Shown piece by piece: positions 27,312 through 36,191 of a stretch of 64,000 bases of DNA. Below the pieces are notes generated by a model. That model worked only from the letters and a program-made list of their open reading frames with translations, did no database searches and was not told where the DNA came from. Numbering within the stretch: the first letter of the stretch is position 1; each line of letters opens with the position of its first letter. The position numbers and the translations under genes were made by a program. The stretch is from an uncultured Kineothrix sp. (GTDB lineage: Bacteria > Bacillota > Clostridia > Lachnospirales > Lachnospiraceae), in contig CAJUSR010000008.1 of assembly GCA_910588855.1 (NCBI GenBank), positions 80,371-144,370 of the forward strand, written 5' to 3'.

Positions 27312-28697
27312 TTAAAAGTGCCTTACTACTTCAAACCTTTCCAGCTCCACCTGCTCCGGCTCCCCGATTCCGGCCTTACGTTTGGCGATGGCAATCTGCT
27401 CTTCCACCGTATCCACTCCGTCCAGATTGGGCAGCAATAATCCCCTTTTATATCCTTTGGTTACAATAACCCCATACCTTTTCACGTCCAACTGTGCGGG
27501 GGATTCTATTTTCTCCGTATCGCCCAGCACATCCACACTGATTACCAACTTATCCAGTTCTTCCGGCTCCACCGGTTCAAATCTGGAATCCCTGACAGAT
27601 GCGCTAATGGCATTTTCTATAATTTCTTCCGCAACGGACTTCTGTACGGCACAAATGGTACCGATACAGCCCCGCAGCCTGCCGTCCTTTTTTAAGGACA
27701 CAAAGACCCCTGCTGCCCGGCCGGACATTTCTTCCGGTAACCCTTCCGGCAGATTTATCTTTTTCTTATTCCGGACATATTCCTCTATAGTTTTTCTGGC
27801 CAGCCGTACATACTCATCTTCTTTCCCCCGCAGTTCCAACAGTCTTTCCTTTTCCTTTTGCTCATATTTTTCTCCAAAATCCCTTTCCGGATTCCATCCG
27901 CAGGGAATATAGCTGCAAATGCCATAACCCACCCCAAAAGGCCCTTCATAAGAAAGCCGCTCCGCCTCTAATTCCAACCGGTCCAAAGCCCCTGCCATTA
28001 TGGTAAACGAACGATGCCCGCATTCCCCCGCTTTTTCGCAAAAATCTTCCGGAAACTCCAGCAATTCGCCAAATCCCCCTCTTGCCATGATATCCATAAT
28101 ACGGCTGTCATAGGCAGGCCCTTCCTCCCGGTAGCCATAGGGCCCGTCTTCTTTCAATCTATGGGATAAGTCCCCGCTGCCAATCAGCACCGTTTTCCTT
28201 CCCAGGCTTTCCGACGCCTTTTGGATACATTGCCCCAATTCATAATGTGTAATCAGCGGCAAGCCGGACAACCCAATCCTTACCAGATGATATCCTTTCC
28301 AATATTGCCCCACAAAGTACAACGGCACCATCGTTCCATGATCCAACCGCTTTTCCCTCTCCCCTAAGGTCCCTGCCGGAATCCTTCCTATATCCGCCAG
28401 CCTGCAAAGTTCCTTTACAAACTCTGTATCATAGGAAACTTCCATTTTTACATTCCCTGCACGGAACTGCCCCAAGTCCCCCTTTGCCCCTTTGCCGGGC
28501 GATATATGGAAATAATCCGCATACATTGTCTGATGAGGGGAAACGACAACAATAGTATCCGGTTTCAGTTCCCCAATCCTTTTTCCTATTTCATGATAAG
28601 CGTGGATGGTATCCATAATTTTCTTTTCTTCACCCTTTCCCACATCCGGCACAATTAAAGGCGGATGGGGAACCATAAATGCTGCTGCGATTCCCAT
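27312..28697 (-). CDS. Memo-AMMECR1 fusion, AmmeMemoRadiSam systems A and B
   Basis: A 461-residue two-domain protein. Residues 1-~265 are a Memo-like class III dioxygenase-fold domain (FMVPHPPLIVPDVG, VVVSPHQTMYADYF, LIGSGDLSHRLKEDGPYGY, with several candidate metal histidines). Residues ~295-461 are an AMMECR1 domain (GVFVSLKKDGRLRGCIGTI, FEPVEPEELDKLVISVDVL). The two are often separate proteins, and here they are fused. It forms a conserved set with the radical SAM enzyme; biochemical role unknown. Confidence 0.92.
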   Translation of the reverse strand: MGIAAAFMVPHPPLIVPDVGKGEEKKIMDTIHAYHEIGKRIGELKPDTIVVVSPHQTMYADYFHISPGKGAKGDLGQFRAGNVKMEVSYDTEFVKELCRLADIGRIPAGTLGEREKRLDHGTMVPLYFVGQYWKGYHLVRIGLSGLPLITHYELGQCIQKASESLGRKTVLIGSGDLSHRLKEDGPYGYREEGPAYDSRIMDIMARGGFGELLEFPEDFCEKAGECGHRSFTIMAGALDRLELEAERLSYEGPFGVGYGICSYIPCGWNPERDFGEKYEQKEKERLLELRGKEDEYVRLARKTIEEYVRNKKKINLPEGLPEEMSGRAAGVFVSLKKDGRLRGCIGTICAVQKSVAEEIIENAISASVRDSRFEPVEPEELDKLVISVDVLGDTEKIESPAQLDVKRYGVIVTKGYKRGLLLPNLDGVDTVEEQIAIAKRKAGIGEPEQVELERFEVVRHF

Positions 28698-28777
28698 GTT
28701 TTTACCTCCTCTATTCCCATTTACAACGCATCAAACAGACATGCCGCAAAAGGCATATAAATCCTCACATAAATCCT

Positions 28778-29059
28778 TTAACGTATTTTGAATTTGGTTT
28801 CCTTGCTTACTATCGGAATTGTCTTTTCCTCAATCTTTTCTATTGAAATAAAACGGCCCCGGTTTAACATGCCCAAAAGTTCCCGTATCCGCTCTTCCGT
28901 TCCCTGCACTTCCATTTCCACACTGCCATCCCACCGGTTGCGCACCCAGCCTGTCAGCCCAAGGTCGGACGCCGCATAACACGCGCTATACCGGAAACCG
29001 ACGCCCTGAACTCTTCCATAAATATCCATATGCTTACGGACTATCCTCTCTTCGTTCAT
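28778..29059 (-). CDS. acyP: Acylphosphatase
   Basis: A 93-residue protein with the full active-site motif GRVQGVGFRYSACYAAS (Arg and the phosphate loop) and GWVRNRWDGSVEMEVQG with the catalytic Asn. It hydrolyses acyl phosphates. It lies 80 nt upstream of the Memo-AMMECR1 gene on the same strand and may share its transcript. Confidence 0.93.
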   Translation of the reverse strand: MNEERIVRKHMDIYGRVQGVGFRYSACYAASDLGLTGWVRNRWDGSVEMEVQGTEERIRELLGMLNRGRFISIEKIEEKTIPIVSKETKFKIR

Positions 29060-29362
29060 CCTGCTATTTTATCCTTTCCAAACCAATCCATACCCCCAAG
29101 GAGCAAGGGAACACTTCGTTTTGTATTACAGTTTTTGCAGTAAACCTAATATAGCGTTCTATCCTATCCGCTTCCCATCATAAAAATCCAACTTATCTTT
29201 AAACCCATTATAACAGAATGCGGCAAAAACGCACTTGTTTTCTTTCTCATGTACGGTAAAGAATTAAGTAACCGAAAGCAAGAGATAGACCGCCAACACC
29301 ACACTATTCCGAACCGAAGAAATCAAAGACCACAAAAAAAGCATTGTGTTGTTAATATTTAT

Positions 29363-29391
29363 TTGACTGTATATAATACAGCATATAAAAA
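29363..29391 (+). promoter_or_regulatory. Candidate promoter of the LytTR operon
   Basis: TTGACT, 17 nt, TAAAAA, about 100 nt before the LytTR gene. It is the best match in the 434-nt gap 29060-29493. That gap holds no gene; the rest is AT-rich non-coding sequence. Confidence 0.45.
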
Positions 29392-29493
29392 AATCCGCAA
29401 TATTTGTATCTTGGTAAGGTGAAAATGTATCTTAGTTGTAAGTATGTTTCTTTTGGCGAAAGACTATGCTATAACTTTTAAAGGGGTGAAAAA

Positions 29494-29943
29494 ATGAAAA
29501 TAAAGACAGAAGAGGATTTGTCCTGTAAAGAACCAGAAGTAATAATTAGATATTCCCAAAAGGACAAACAAATTAATCGTATTATAGATTTTTTGCAGTC
29601 ATTTGACATGCAAATAAAATGTGCTGGCGATAATGCCGAGCAAATGATAAATATTTTGGATATTTATTACATAGAGAGCGTTGACAAAAAGACTTTTGTA
29701 TATCTTGAAAATGCAGTGTACCGTACCGATTTTCGGTTATACCAACTAAAAAACAAATTACAAACATATGGTTTTGTGCAAATCAGCAAATCATGTGTCT
29801 TAAACATAAACGCTTTGGACAGCATTAGACCTCTTTTCAATAGCAGAATGGAAGCAACATTGAAAAAAGGTGAAAAGGTTAATATCAATCGCAATTATTT
29901 AAATGGAGTAAAAAATGCATTGGGAGGAGATAAAGAAGTATGA
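29494..29943 (+). CDS. LytTR-domain transcription regulator
   Basis: A 149-residue protein with a C-terminal LytTR DNA-binding domain (about 50-145). Signatures: IYYIESVDKKTFVYLENAVY, QISKSCVLNINALDSIRPL, and NRNYLNGVKNALGG. There is no receiver domain. Its stop overlaps the start of a DUF3021 gene by 4 nt. LytTR-DUF3021 pairs are common in Firmicutes, and the membrane partner may modulate the regulator; target genes are unknown. Confidence 0.87.
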   Translation: MKIKTEEDLSCKEPEVIIRYSQKDKQINRIIDFLQSFDMQIKCAGDNAEQMINILDIYYIESVDKKTFVYLENAVYRTDFRLYQLKNKLQTYGFVQISKSCVLNINALDSIRPLFNSRMEATLKKGEKVNINRNYLNGVKNALGGDKEV

Positions 29944-30338
29944 AAAAGAATATTGTAAATATTTTGGCTACAACGGGAATTTCCTTGCTGCTGCTTTCAG
30001 TCGTTGCCCTGTTTTTTCATGCAAGTTGTATTTATTTGGAAACAGTGTTTCAGGCTTTTTGTATAAACATCATTACCCATTTAGGAATAATGATTATTCA
30101 AAAAATAGAATTAAAAAATATTTTTACTGAAATGGTGCTGGAAATCTTATTTATAGTGTGCGAACTTCTTGTGTTTGGGCGATTGTTTGATTGGTTTGCA
30201 AGTTTATCATTTTTACTGCTTGTTTTTATGGGAGTTATAATATATATCATTTCACATTTTTTGAATTTGTTACAAATGAAACAAGAAGCAAAAGAAATCA
30301 ATTTGCTAATTAAGAACCGGAATAAAAATCAAGACTAA
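29940..30338 (+). CDS. DUF3021 membrane protein
   Basis: A 132-residue protein with four predicted membrane segments (about 8-30, 38-58, 66-86 and 93-113) and a charged cytoplasmic tail (EAKEINLLIKNRNKNQD). It is translationally coupled to the LytTR regulator. DUF3021 proteins are typical partners of such regulators and may act as sensors or antagonists. No enzyme motif is seen. Confidence 0.8.
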   Translation: MKKNIVNILATTGISLLLLSVVALFFHASCIYLETVFQAFCINIITHLGIMIIQKIELKNIFTEMVLEILFIVCELLVFGRLFDWFASLSFLLLVFMGVIIYIISHFLNLLQMKQEAKEINLLIKNRNKNQD

Positions 30339-30376
30339 GAAGGGCTACTGCCACAACCATTCAGAGGAAAAGAAAC

Positions 30377-31219
30377 ATGGAAAATAGAAGAACAATAAGC
30401 GTTATCAGTGTGATGTTTGTTTTGTTAATGATTGTTAGAGTGATAGAAATTGTTTTTGTAAAAACCGACCAAACATGGGTTGGTGAAAATATATTACATA
30501 AAATCTGCTGCATTTTGCTGATATGGATTTCATTGGATATGCTTAGGCTTCATTGGAGTGATTTGGGATTTTCAAAAAAAGGGGTATTTACTGGTTTGAA
30601 ATATGGTCTTGCTCTTGGCATAAGCACCTTTTTTCTTTCTTACGCTGCAGAATTTATTGTATTGTTTGTAATGGGCAAACACCCATCTTTGCGATTTTAT
30701 ATTACAAATTTTTCACTTACACAAATACATACAAATGGCAGTTCCCTATCAGCAGTGACAGTGTGCATGATTGGCAACATAGTAAATGTCTATGCGGAAG
30801 AGGGACTGTTTAGAGGACTGTTTTATAAAATTGGCATACAATACTATTCTCAAAAGACAGCTAATATAATACAGGCCCTGCTTTTTGGAATATGGCATAT
30901 TACCAACATAATAAATCCTCTGCTTGACGGTTCCATGAATATTGCTATGGCAGTTTTTATGGGCATAGGATATATACTATTGTCCGGAATTTTAGCCTAT
31001 GAATGGGGGATGTGTGCAGCATTGTCTGGAACGCTTTGGATAGGTGCAGCAGAACATTTATTTAACAATTTCATAAGCAATTCCTTACATACGGTGACGG
31101 AAACAGGAGCAGATGAATTGATGATAATTAGAATAACTTTATCAAATATATTATCATTGCTATTTGTTTTGGTTATCTCTCAAAAAAATATACATAACAA
31201 ATGTTGTATACAAATATAA
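30377..31219 (+). CDS. CPBP-family intramembrane metalloprotease
   Basis: A 280-residue polytopic protein with about eight hydrophobic segments and the Abi/CPBP motifs in order: EEGLFRGLFYK (about 137-147), LLFGIWHITNI, and GAAEHLFNNF. Some family members confer bacteriocin self-immunity or process membrane proteins. It follows the LytTR-DUF3021 pair by 38 nt and may be in the same operon; its substrate is unknown. Confidence 0.85.
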   Translation: MENRRTISVISVMFVLLMIVRVIEIVFVKTDQTWVGENILHKICCILLIWISLDMLRLHWSDLGFSKKGVFTGLKYGLALGISTFFLSYAAEFIVLFVMGKHPSLRFYITNFSLTQIHTNGSSLSAVTVCMIGNIVNVYAEEGLFRGLFYKIGIQYYSQKTANIIQALLFGIWHITNIINPLLDGSMNIAMAVFMGIGYILLSGILAYEWGMCAALSGTLWIGAAEHLFNNFISNSLHTVTETGADELMIIRITLSNILSLLFVLVISQKNIHNKCCIQI

Positions 31220-31405
31220 AAAAATAAAAGCAACCATAAACCATGCCGTTGATATTTTTAAGAAGTAGCCTCAAAGTATGATGGCATTGTCACAAAATCG
31301 ACTAAACACATTTACTGTTATCAATCGTTTCATTGACAAGCCTGTTTCCAGACAAAAAGCTATCGTACTTTTAGCTCTTTCTTCCCTCCCTAATCATACT
31401 TTTTA

Positions 31406-31454
31406 TTGACAGAAAGAATGGGATAACGTAAACTATAGTTGTGTTACAAATGTA
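31406..31454 (+). promoter_or_regulatory. blaI promoter with BlaI/MecI-type operator
   Basis: TTGACA, 17 nt, TAAACT (31406-31434), then TTACAAATGTAGTAC (31444-31458) with the TACA-NN-TGTA dyad typical of BlaI/MecI operators. A second perfect palindrome AACTATAGTT overlaps the -10. This suggests autoregulation. Confidence 0.72.
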
Positions 31455-31478
31455 GTACGTTTGAGGAAGGAGTCACGA

Positions 31479-31862
31479 ATGAATCCGGTGGACTGTAAAA
31501 TTTCTGATGCAGAGCTTGAGGTGATGAATATACTTTGGCGTGAAAAGCAGCCGGTACCGTTTAGTAGTATCCGTACTGAATTGCATAATAAAATGGGCTG
31601 GGAAAAATCCACAATCGCAACGCTTCTTAGAAGGCTGCAGCGAAAAGGGGCCATTTCATTCCAAGAGAAAGAAATTCATTATTATATGCCGAATATCTCA
31701 AAAGAAGATTATATCCGGTTCAGGAAAAAAAGTTTTATAGATAAACTTTTTGAGGGCAGTGTAAAGAACTTTGTCGCATCCCTTTGCCAAAGCGGGGAAC
31801 TCACAGAAGCTGATATAGACGAGCTAAAAACATATTTCCGAATGGAGGAGGAAAACAAATGA
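31479..31862 (+). CDS. BlaI/MecI/CopY-family repressor
   Basis: A 127-residue winged-helix repressor: ISDAELEVMNILWREKQPV, KSTIATLLRRLQRKGAIS and a C-terminal dimerisation helix bundle. The ATG at 31479 has AAGGAG upstream; the TTG six codons earlier is inside that site. Its stop overlaps the M56 peptidase gene start by 4 nt, the classic BlaI-BlaR1 arrangement. Confidence 0.92.
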   Translation: MNPVDCKISDAELEVMNILWREKQPVPFSSIRTELHNKMGWEKSTIATLLRRLQRKGAISFQEKEIHYYMPNISKEDYIRFRKKSFIDKLFEGSVKNFVASLCQSGELTEADIDELKTYFRMEEENK

Positions 31863-33214
31863 GTGTTGCCGAAGAGTATGTTATGGAAATTGTTAAGCTT
31901 ATTCTTGCCATGACATTGACCGGGAGTACCGTATCATTTTTTCTATTTGCAATAAAGCCAATCATCAAAAACAAGCTGCCAAAGGCCTTTCAATATTACA
32001 TGTGGTTTCCGGTGATAATGGCTTTCCTGCTGCCGTTATCCCAAATCGTTGCAATACCTGCTTTGGGCAGTCCGGCAATGCCAATGAAGTCCACGCAGGA
32101 TATTGCCCAATGGATTGTTGATAAAGCGTCTGTCCAGCCTATTGATTTCTTATTAGCACCCCAGATGGAAAACGGGCAAGAAGCCCTGAAAACTACTGCA
32201 CATTTTCCAAATGTTGCAACCGTATTCTTTCTTTTCTGGCAATTGGGAATGATTTTGTTCTTCAGCTTTCAAATTGTCTGTTATGCACTATATGTCCAAA
32301 GACTCAAAAAATATAACAGAAATGCAAATCAGCAGGAAATGGAGTTGCTGCATGGGCTATCCGGAAGTAAGAATGCTCCTGGGTTGTATAAAAATCCGGC
32401 AGCGGCAACCCCTGTTTTGGTTGGAATATTCCGCCCGGCAATCATTTTGCCCGATAAAAAATATGAAGATATAGAGCTTCAAAGTATTCTTTTACATGAA
32501 ATTACACATATGAGGAAGCATGATATTGTAATCAAATGGTTGTTGATTCTGGTTGGCGCACTGCATTGGTTTAATCCCGTTACCTACTTTGTCCGCCGGG
32601 AGATTGACAGAGCATGTGAATTAGCTTGTGACGAGTCTGTCATAAAAAAATTGGACAATGCCGGAAGGCAGCATTATGGCAATGCACTAGTTATGGTTGC
32701 CGCTGATATAATAAGGAAGGTTCCTATTTCGATGCCTATGCTTAAAGACAAGAAAAATCTGAAAGAAAGGTTAAATGCCATTATGAAACACAAAGATTTT
32801 CCTAAAAAGACCATTTATTTATCCGGAATATTGCTTGTTGCTATTCTTTGTGGCACCTTTTATCTTGGCATAGCAAGGAGTTTAACGGTCCAAAAGAATG
32901 AAGGCATGGCGGCAGTTACAGATTCAACCCCTATACAGGAACAGAAGGTTCAAAAAGAAATCGAATTGATGCAGGCACTATATGATTATGATAAGGAAAA
33001 TATTGTTGGAGTTTGGGTTGCTTTGGAGGATTCTGATAACGAAATTATCTCCGCGAATATTTTTGTTGTCAGCAAAGACGGCATTATGGATGCAAAAGAG
33101 CAGGATAAGATAGAAGCGATTGCGTCAGGGCATCTTAATCTCGATGCTCAAAATATCAGTTTGCAATACATGGACAGTGAAACATTTTATGCACAGGAGC
33201 TACAGAAGCCCTGA
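31859..33214 (+). CDS. M56 (BlaR1-like) membrane metallopeptidase
   Basis: A 451-residue protein with four N-terminal membrane segments (about 8-28, 40-60, 122-143, and ~320 after the protease domain). The gluzincin motif is LLHEITHMRKHD with downstream CELACDESV. Unlike BlaR1/MecR1 it has no penicillin-binding sensor domain; the C-terminal ~110 residues form a short extracytoplasmic domain (VWVALEDSDNEIISANIFVV). It probably cleaves the adjacent repressor in response to an unknown envelope signal. Confidence 0.85.
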   Translation: MSVAEEYVMEIVKLILAMTLTGSTVSFFLFAIKPIIKNKLPKAFQYYMWFPVIMAFLLPLSQIVAIPALGSPAMPMKSTQDIAQWIVDKASVQPIDFLLAPQMENGQEALKTTAHFPNVATVFFLFWQLGMILFFSFQIVCYALYVQRLKKYNRNANQQEMELLHGLSGSKNAPGLYKNPAAATPVLVGIFRPAIILPDKKYEDIELQSILLHEITHMRKHDIVIKWLLILVGALHWFNPVTYFVRREIDRACELACDESVIKKLDNAGRQHYGNALVMVAADIIRKVPISMPMLKDKKNLKERLNAIMKHKDFPKKTIYLSGILLVAILCGTFYLGIARSLTVQKNEGMAAVTDSTPIQEQKVQKEIELMQALYDYDKENIVGVWVALEDSDNEIISANIFVVSKDGIMDAKEQDKIEAIASGHLNLDAQNISLQYMDSETFYAQELQKP

Positions 33215-33229
33215 GCGCCAGACGCTTAT

Positions 33230-33562
33230 CTATTTCCTTATCTCATTCATATTTTCTGTCCATATTTCCTCTTCAGCAGCTTCCCTTTCTCCTGCTGCCC
33301 CCGCTTTCCATCCATAAAGCAACAAGGAAACGATACCAATGTCATTTAGTTAGCGTCTTGATTCAGCCGTGAGGAACATAAAATGCTCAAGGAACCCGTT
33401 AAAAAACGTCGGCACTTAACGAGGTTCCTCACGAGTTTAGTGTCCGTTACGCTTTTTACCGAGCGGAAGCGTGGTGACAGAGCATTTTATGTTCCTCACG
33501 GCGTCCTGTACCGTTAACTAAATGACATTGGAAACGATACCCCAGGTTATTTTATCGTGCAT
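33230..33562 (-). pseudogene. Small ORF split by the MITE-like element
   Basis: If the 192-bp element and one copy of its 12-bp flanking repeat are removed, the minus strand reads an uninterrupted 42-codon ORF: MHDKITWGIVSLLLYGWKAG, then an acidic tail ending NMNEIRK. It looks like a small single-membrane-segment protein. The frame is restored exactly by precise excision, but the ORF is short and has only a weak ribosome binding site, so it may be chance. Confidence 0.35.
33338..33529. mobile_element. MITE-like non-autonomous element, 192 bp
   Basis: Terminal inverted repeats AATGTCATTTAGTTA/TAACTAAATGACATT (17 bp if the flanking CC/GG is counted). A perfect 23-bp subterminal inverted repeat lies at 33366-33388 and 33480-33502, and a third nested stem (GGAACC..CGTTAA / TTAACG..GGTTCC) in the centre. 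GGAAACGATACC is directly repeated on both sides (33326-33337, 33530-33541), consistent with an 8- to 12-bp target duplication. No transposase is encoded. Confidence 0.85.
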
Positions 33563-33580
33563 CCTATAATCATCATTCCA

Positions 33581-36073
33581 TTATTCCACGGTTTCAATGG
33601 AATCCACAATGGCCATCCTTGCGATAGCACGTAGCGGGATTGCCGTTGCCAGCAGACAGGCAGCAACAGAAATTACCGCGACTTCAGCAATCGCCCTGAC
33701 AGGAACGGCAACAAGCCCTAAAGCGTCTGTCTGTGCCGCCCCCACAAAAATACAGCAAATATAGCCTAACACCGCGCCAACCAGCGATGCGGAAATGCCG
33801 TAGTAAGCGCCCTCCCACAGAAATGTCCTATAAAGGCTTGCGGCGCTCATTCCAATAGCCCGCTGCATACCAATCTCACCGACACGGGTATGGATATTGC
33901 TGTAAACGGTGTTTATGATATTCAGTATACCAATAATACCGATAAAGATAATCAGCACCCAGCACAGCATGTTGATTTGTTCAAAGCTCTCTGCCATTTC
34001 TTTGATGCTTTGGAGGTAGGAAAGCCAATGTATTCCCGGATATTCGCCGCACAAGTTGCCCAGCCAGCTTTCAAAAGTATCTGTGTCAGCCTTATCCCGC
34101 AGCGTCGGGTATACTTCCGAATAGTTGTCATCCCCAATCAATGCACCGTATAATTCATCATTCACTAAGATTTGGACACCGTTTGCAAAGCCGTCATTGT
34201 TAATCGTAATCGGCACATCAATCACACCTACTACCTGAAGCGGCTTTTCCCCTAACCGGATTGTATCGCCCACACCCAGCTCCGTATGCTGCACCGGTGT
34301 ATCTCCATAGGAAAAGGGGATGGGATTTTTGACCAGGCAGCCTGTTCCATCGCCGAGTGCCTGCATATCCTGAGAAGACAAATCCGGCGCACAGCGTTGC
34401 AACCGCGCTTCATCCACATTCACAAGCTGTAAAGTTTCATGGTTCTGCAAAGATAAGTCTGTCGCAAAGGGCGGCGCATCCCCGGCTCCTAGCATAAATA
34501 CGGAAAGCCGGGTGGTAGAAACGCTTTCTACCATGCTATTTTCTTTTAATGTTTCTACAGCTTCCACCGGGATACCGGAAATCTCATTTGTTATTGCGTA
34601 ATCGCCGATATACATATCCTGAACCGAACTGCTGACATCAAGCAGCCCTGTAAAGCTCTGCAAGGCAATGAATACGGTAATACTCATAACCAAGGACAGC
34701 ATGGTAACTACCGTTTTGCCGCGCCCGCGCTTCAGATTAAGCCATGCATACTCTGCCTCAAAGTTGCGGATTTTGCGGTTTCTTTTTACCCGGCGTTTTA
34801 TCTTCACAGCTTGCCCCGACATAGCCACAACCGGAGATACATGGGATGCGTACCAAGCAACAGGAAAAGCGGCCAACAGGGCAAACAGAAGCGTAACTGC
34901 AATACCGGCAAAAAGCATCGGCAGCTTTACCGTGCCGGCGGCGCTAATTGCAAGGTTCAATTCTGAAACACTGTTTACCATAAACAAATCGGGATTCAGG
35001 ACCCCCGTAGCCGCAATCAATACACCTTTTGCCGACCATGTACCGAGCAGCAGCCCGATGGGGATACCGGCTCCGCAAAGAATCAAAAGCTGTAAGGAAA
35101 CCAAGCAGTAGATTTGCCCGCGCTCTCCACCAATGGCACGAAGCGTTCCGTATTCTTTCACATGCTTTGTAATAGAGATTTTCAAAATGTTGTAAATCAC
35201 CAGCCCGGCTGCCAGCAAGACCAGTACCCCCACCAGAATACACGCTGCAGCCATAAAAGAAAACCCTATGCCAATATCGCCGCCTGCCTCTTCGTCATAA
35301 GAAATGCCAATCGCATCAAGCAAAATCCAGTTATATTGGATATATCGTCCGTTTACATTCCATTTCTCTGCCAGTTCATAAACGATGCTCTGAAAATTCT
35401 TCTTGTCATAAGTCTTAAAATCCGTGGCATAAAGCAGATATTCTTCCGGTAACAGTTCTTCTGCAGTTCCATTTCCGGCAATCCCCTCAACTACACCCGA
35501 TAGGTAACCGATAGAACTACTTTCCAGAATACCCGTCAATACAAAATCAGCAGAATAATTAAACTCCGGCAGTGACCCGTCCATAACAAGCGCGCATAAA
35601 TCCAGCGAAATCACATTTCCAACCGCAGCCTCCAATCCAAGATATTGAAGCGTATCTTCCGACAGTGCAATTTCGCCTGCTTCTTTTGGCAGTTTCCCAT
35701 CTTTTACGTTCCCAATTGCCGGGTACATGGATAATGCGTCGTCATGATATTCCCGAAGATGTAAAGATAAACTGCTGTTGCCTAACGGCATACTGCCCAC
35801 AAATATTCTATCCCCTACATCATACAGACGGTTATCTTCATGCAGCTTTTGTGACTGTTCCCTGCCAAGCTGATGAAAGGTTGCATAGCGGTTTCCATTC
35901 AGGCTTGCCGCCTGCCCGATACGCATGGATTGCAATATCCCGATAGACTGGCCCACCACCGTTGTCATAATCGTGGACATGATAACCGCAACCCAAATCA
36001 GGAATGCCGTGATTTTCTGTACTTTCAGTTCTTTCCATGCAAATGTCAAATAAGATTTCATCTTAATCTCCAT
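33581..36073 (-). CDS. FtsX/MacB-type ABC transporter permease, large
   Basis: An 830-residue permease with an N-terminal membrane segment, a large extracytoplasmic domain, three segments near 265-420, a second extracytoplasmic domain and three C-terminal segments (about 700-820): two FtsX domains in tandem. GTLRAIGGERGQIYCLVSLQ and GEIGMQRAIGMSAASLYRTF are the paired coupling motifs. It acts with the ATPase just upstream. The adjacent two-component system suggests export of, or resistance to, an envelope-active compound or peptide. It is not a BceB-type permease by size and topology. Confidence 0.88.
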   Translation of the reverse strand: MEIKMKSYLTFAWKELKVQKITAFLIWVAVIMSTIMTTVVGQSIGILQSMRIGQAASLNGNRYATFHQLGREQSQKLHEDNRLYDVGDRIFVGSMPLGNSSLSLHLREYHDDALSMYPAIGNVKDGKLPKEAGEIALSEDTLQYLGLEAAVGNVISLDLCALVMDGSLPEFNYSADFVLTGILESSSIGYLSGVVEGIAGNGTAEELLPEEYLLYATDFKTYDKKNFQSIVYELAEKWNVNGRYIQYNWILLDAIGISYDEEAGGDIGIGFSFMAAACILVGVLVLLAAGLVIYNILKISITKHVKEYGTLRAIGGERGQIYCLVSLQLLILCGAGIPIGLLLGTWSAKGVLIAATGVLNPDLFMVNSVSELNLAISAAGTVKLPMLFAGIAVTLLFALLAAFPVAWYASHVSPVVAMSGQAVKIKRRVKRNRKIRNFEAEYAWLNLKRGRGKTVVTMLSLVMSITVFIALQSFTGLLDVSSSVQDMYIGDYAITNEISGIPVEAVETLKENSMVESVSTTRLSVFMLGAGDAPPFATDLSLQNHETLQLVNVDEARLQRCAPDLSSQDMQALGDGTGCLVKNPIPFSYGDTPVQHTELGVGDTIRLGEKPLQVVGVIDVPITINNDGFANGVQILVNDELYGALIGDDNYSEVYPTLRDKADTDTFESWLGNLCGEYPGIHWLSYLQSIKEMAESFEQINMLCWVLIIFIGIIGILNIINTVYSNIHTRVGEIGMQRAIGMSAASLYRTFLWEGAYYGISASLVGAVLGYICCIFVGAAQTDALGLVAVPVRAIAEVAVISVAACLLATAIPLRAIARMAIVDSIETVE

Positions 36074-36074
36074 T

Positions 36075-36149
36075 CCGGAGCGTTTACGCGACGGGGCGAC
36101 GCATATCTAAATTTGCGTCTGCCACCAGAGCTTATTTGTGACGCTCCGG
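36075..36149. repeat. Nested inverted repeats between ATPase and permease genes
   Basis: Outer arms CCGGAGCGT (36075-36083) and ACGCTCCGG (36141-36149) with an inner GACGCA/TGCGTC pair (36098-36119). The right arm is itself flanked by TATTTGTG and CACAAATA. The mRNA between the two genes should fold strongly; it may tune permease expression or be a decayed mobile repeat. Confidence 0.65.
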
Positions 36150-36191
36150 CACAAATAGCCATGTGATAAAATCATCTATCGAGCTGATTTT

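Noticed and set aside
29060..29493. tRNA or small RNA gene in the 434-nt gap
   Set aside because: No cloverleaf or terminator-like hairpin could be drawn; only a moderate promoter match is present.
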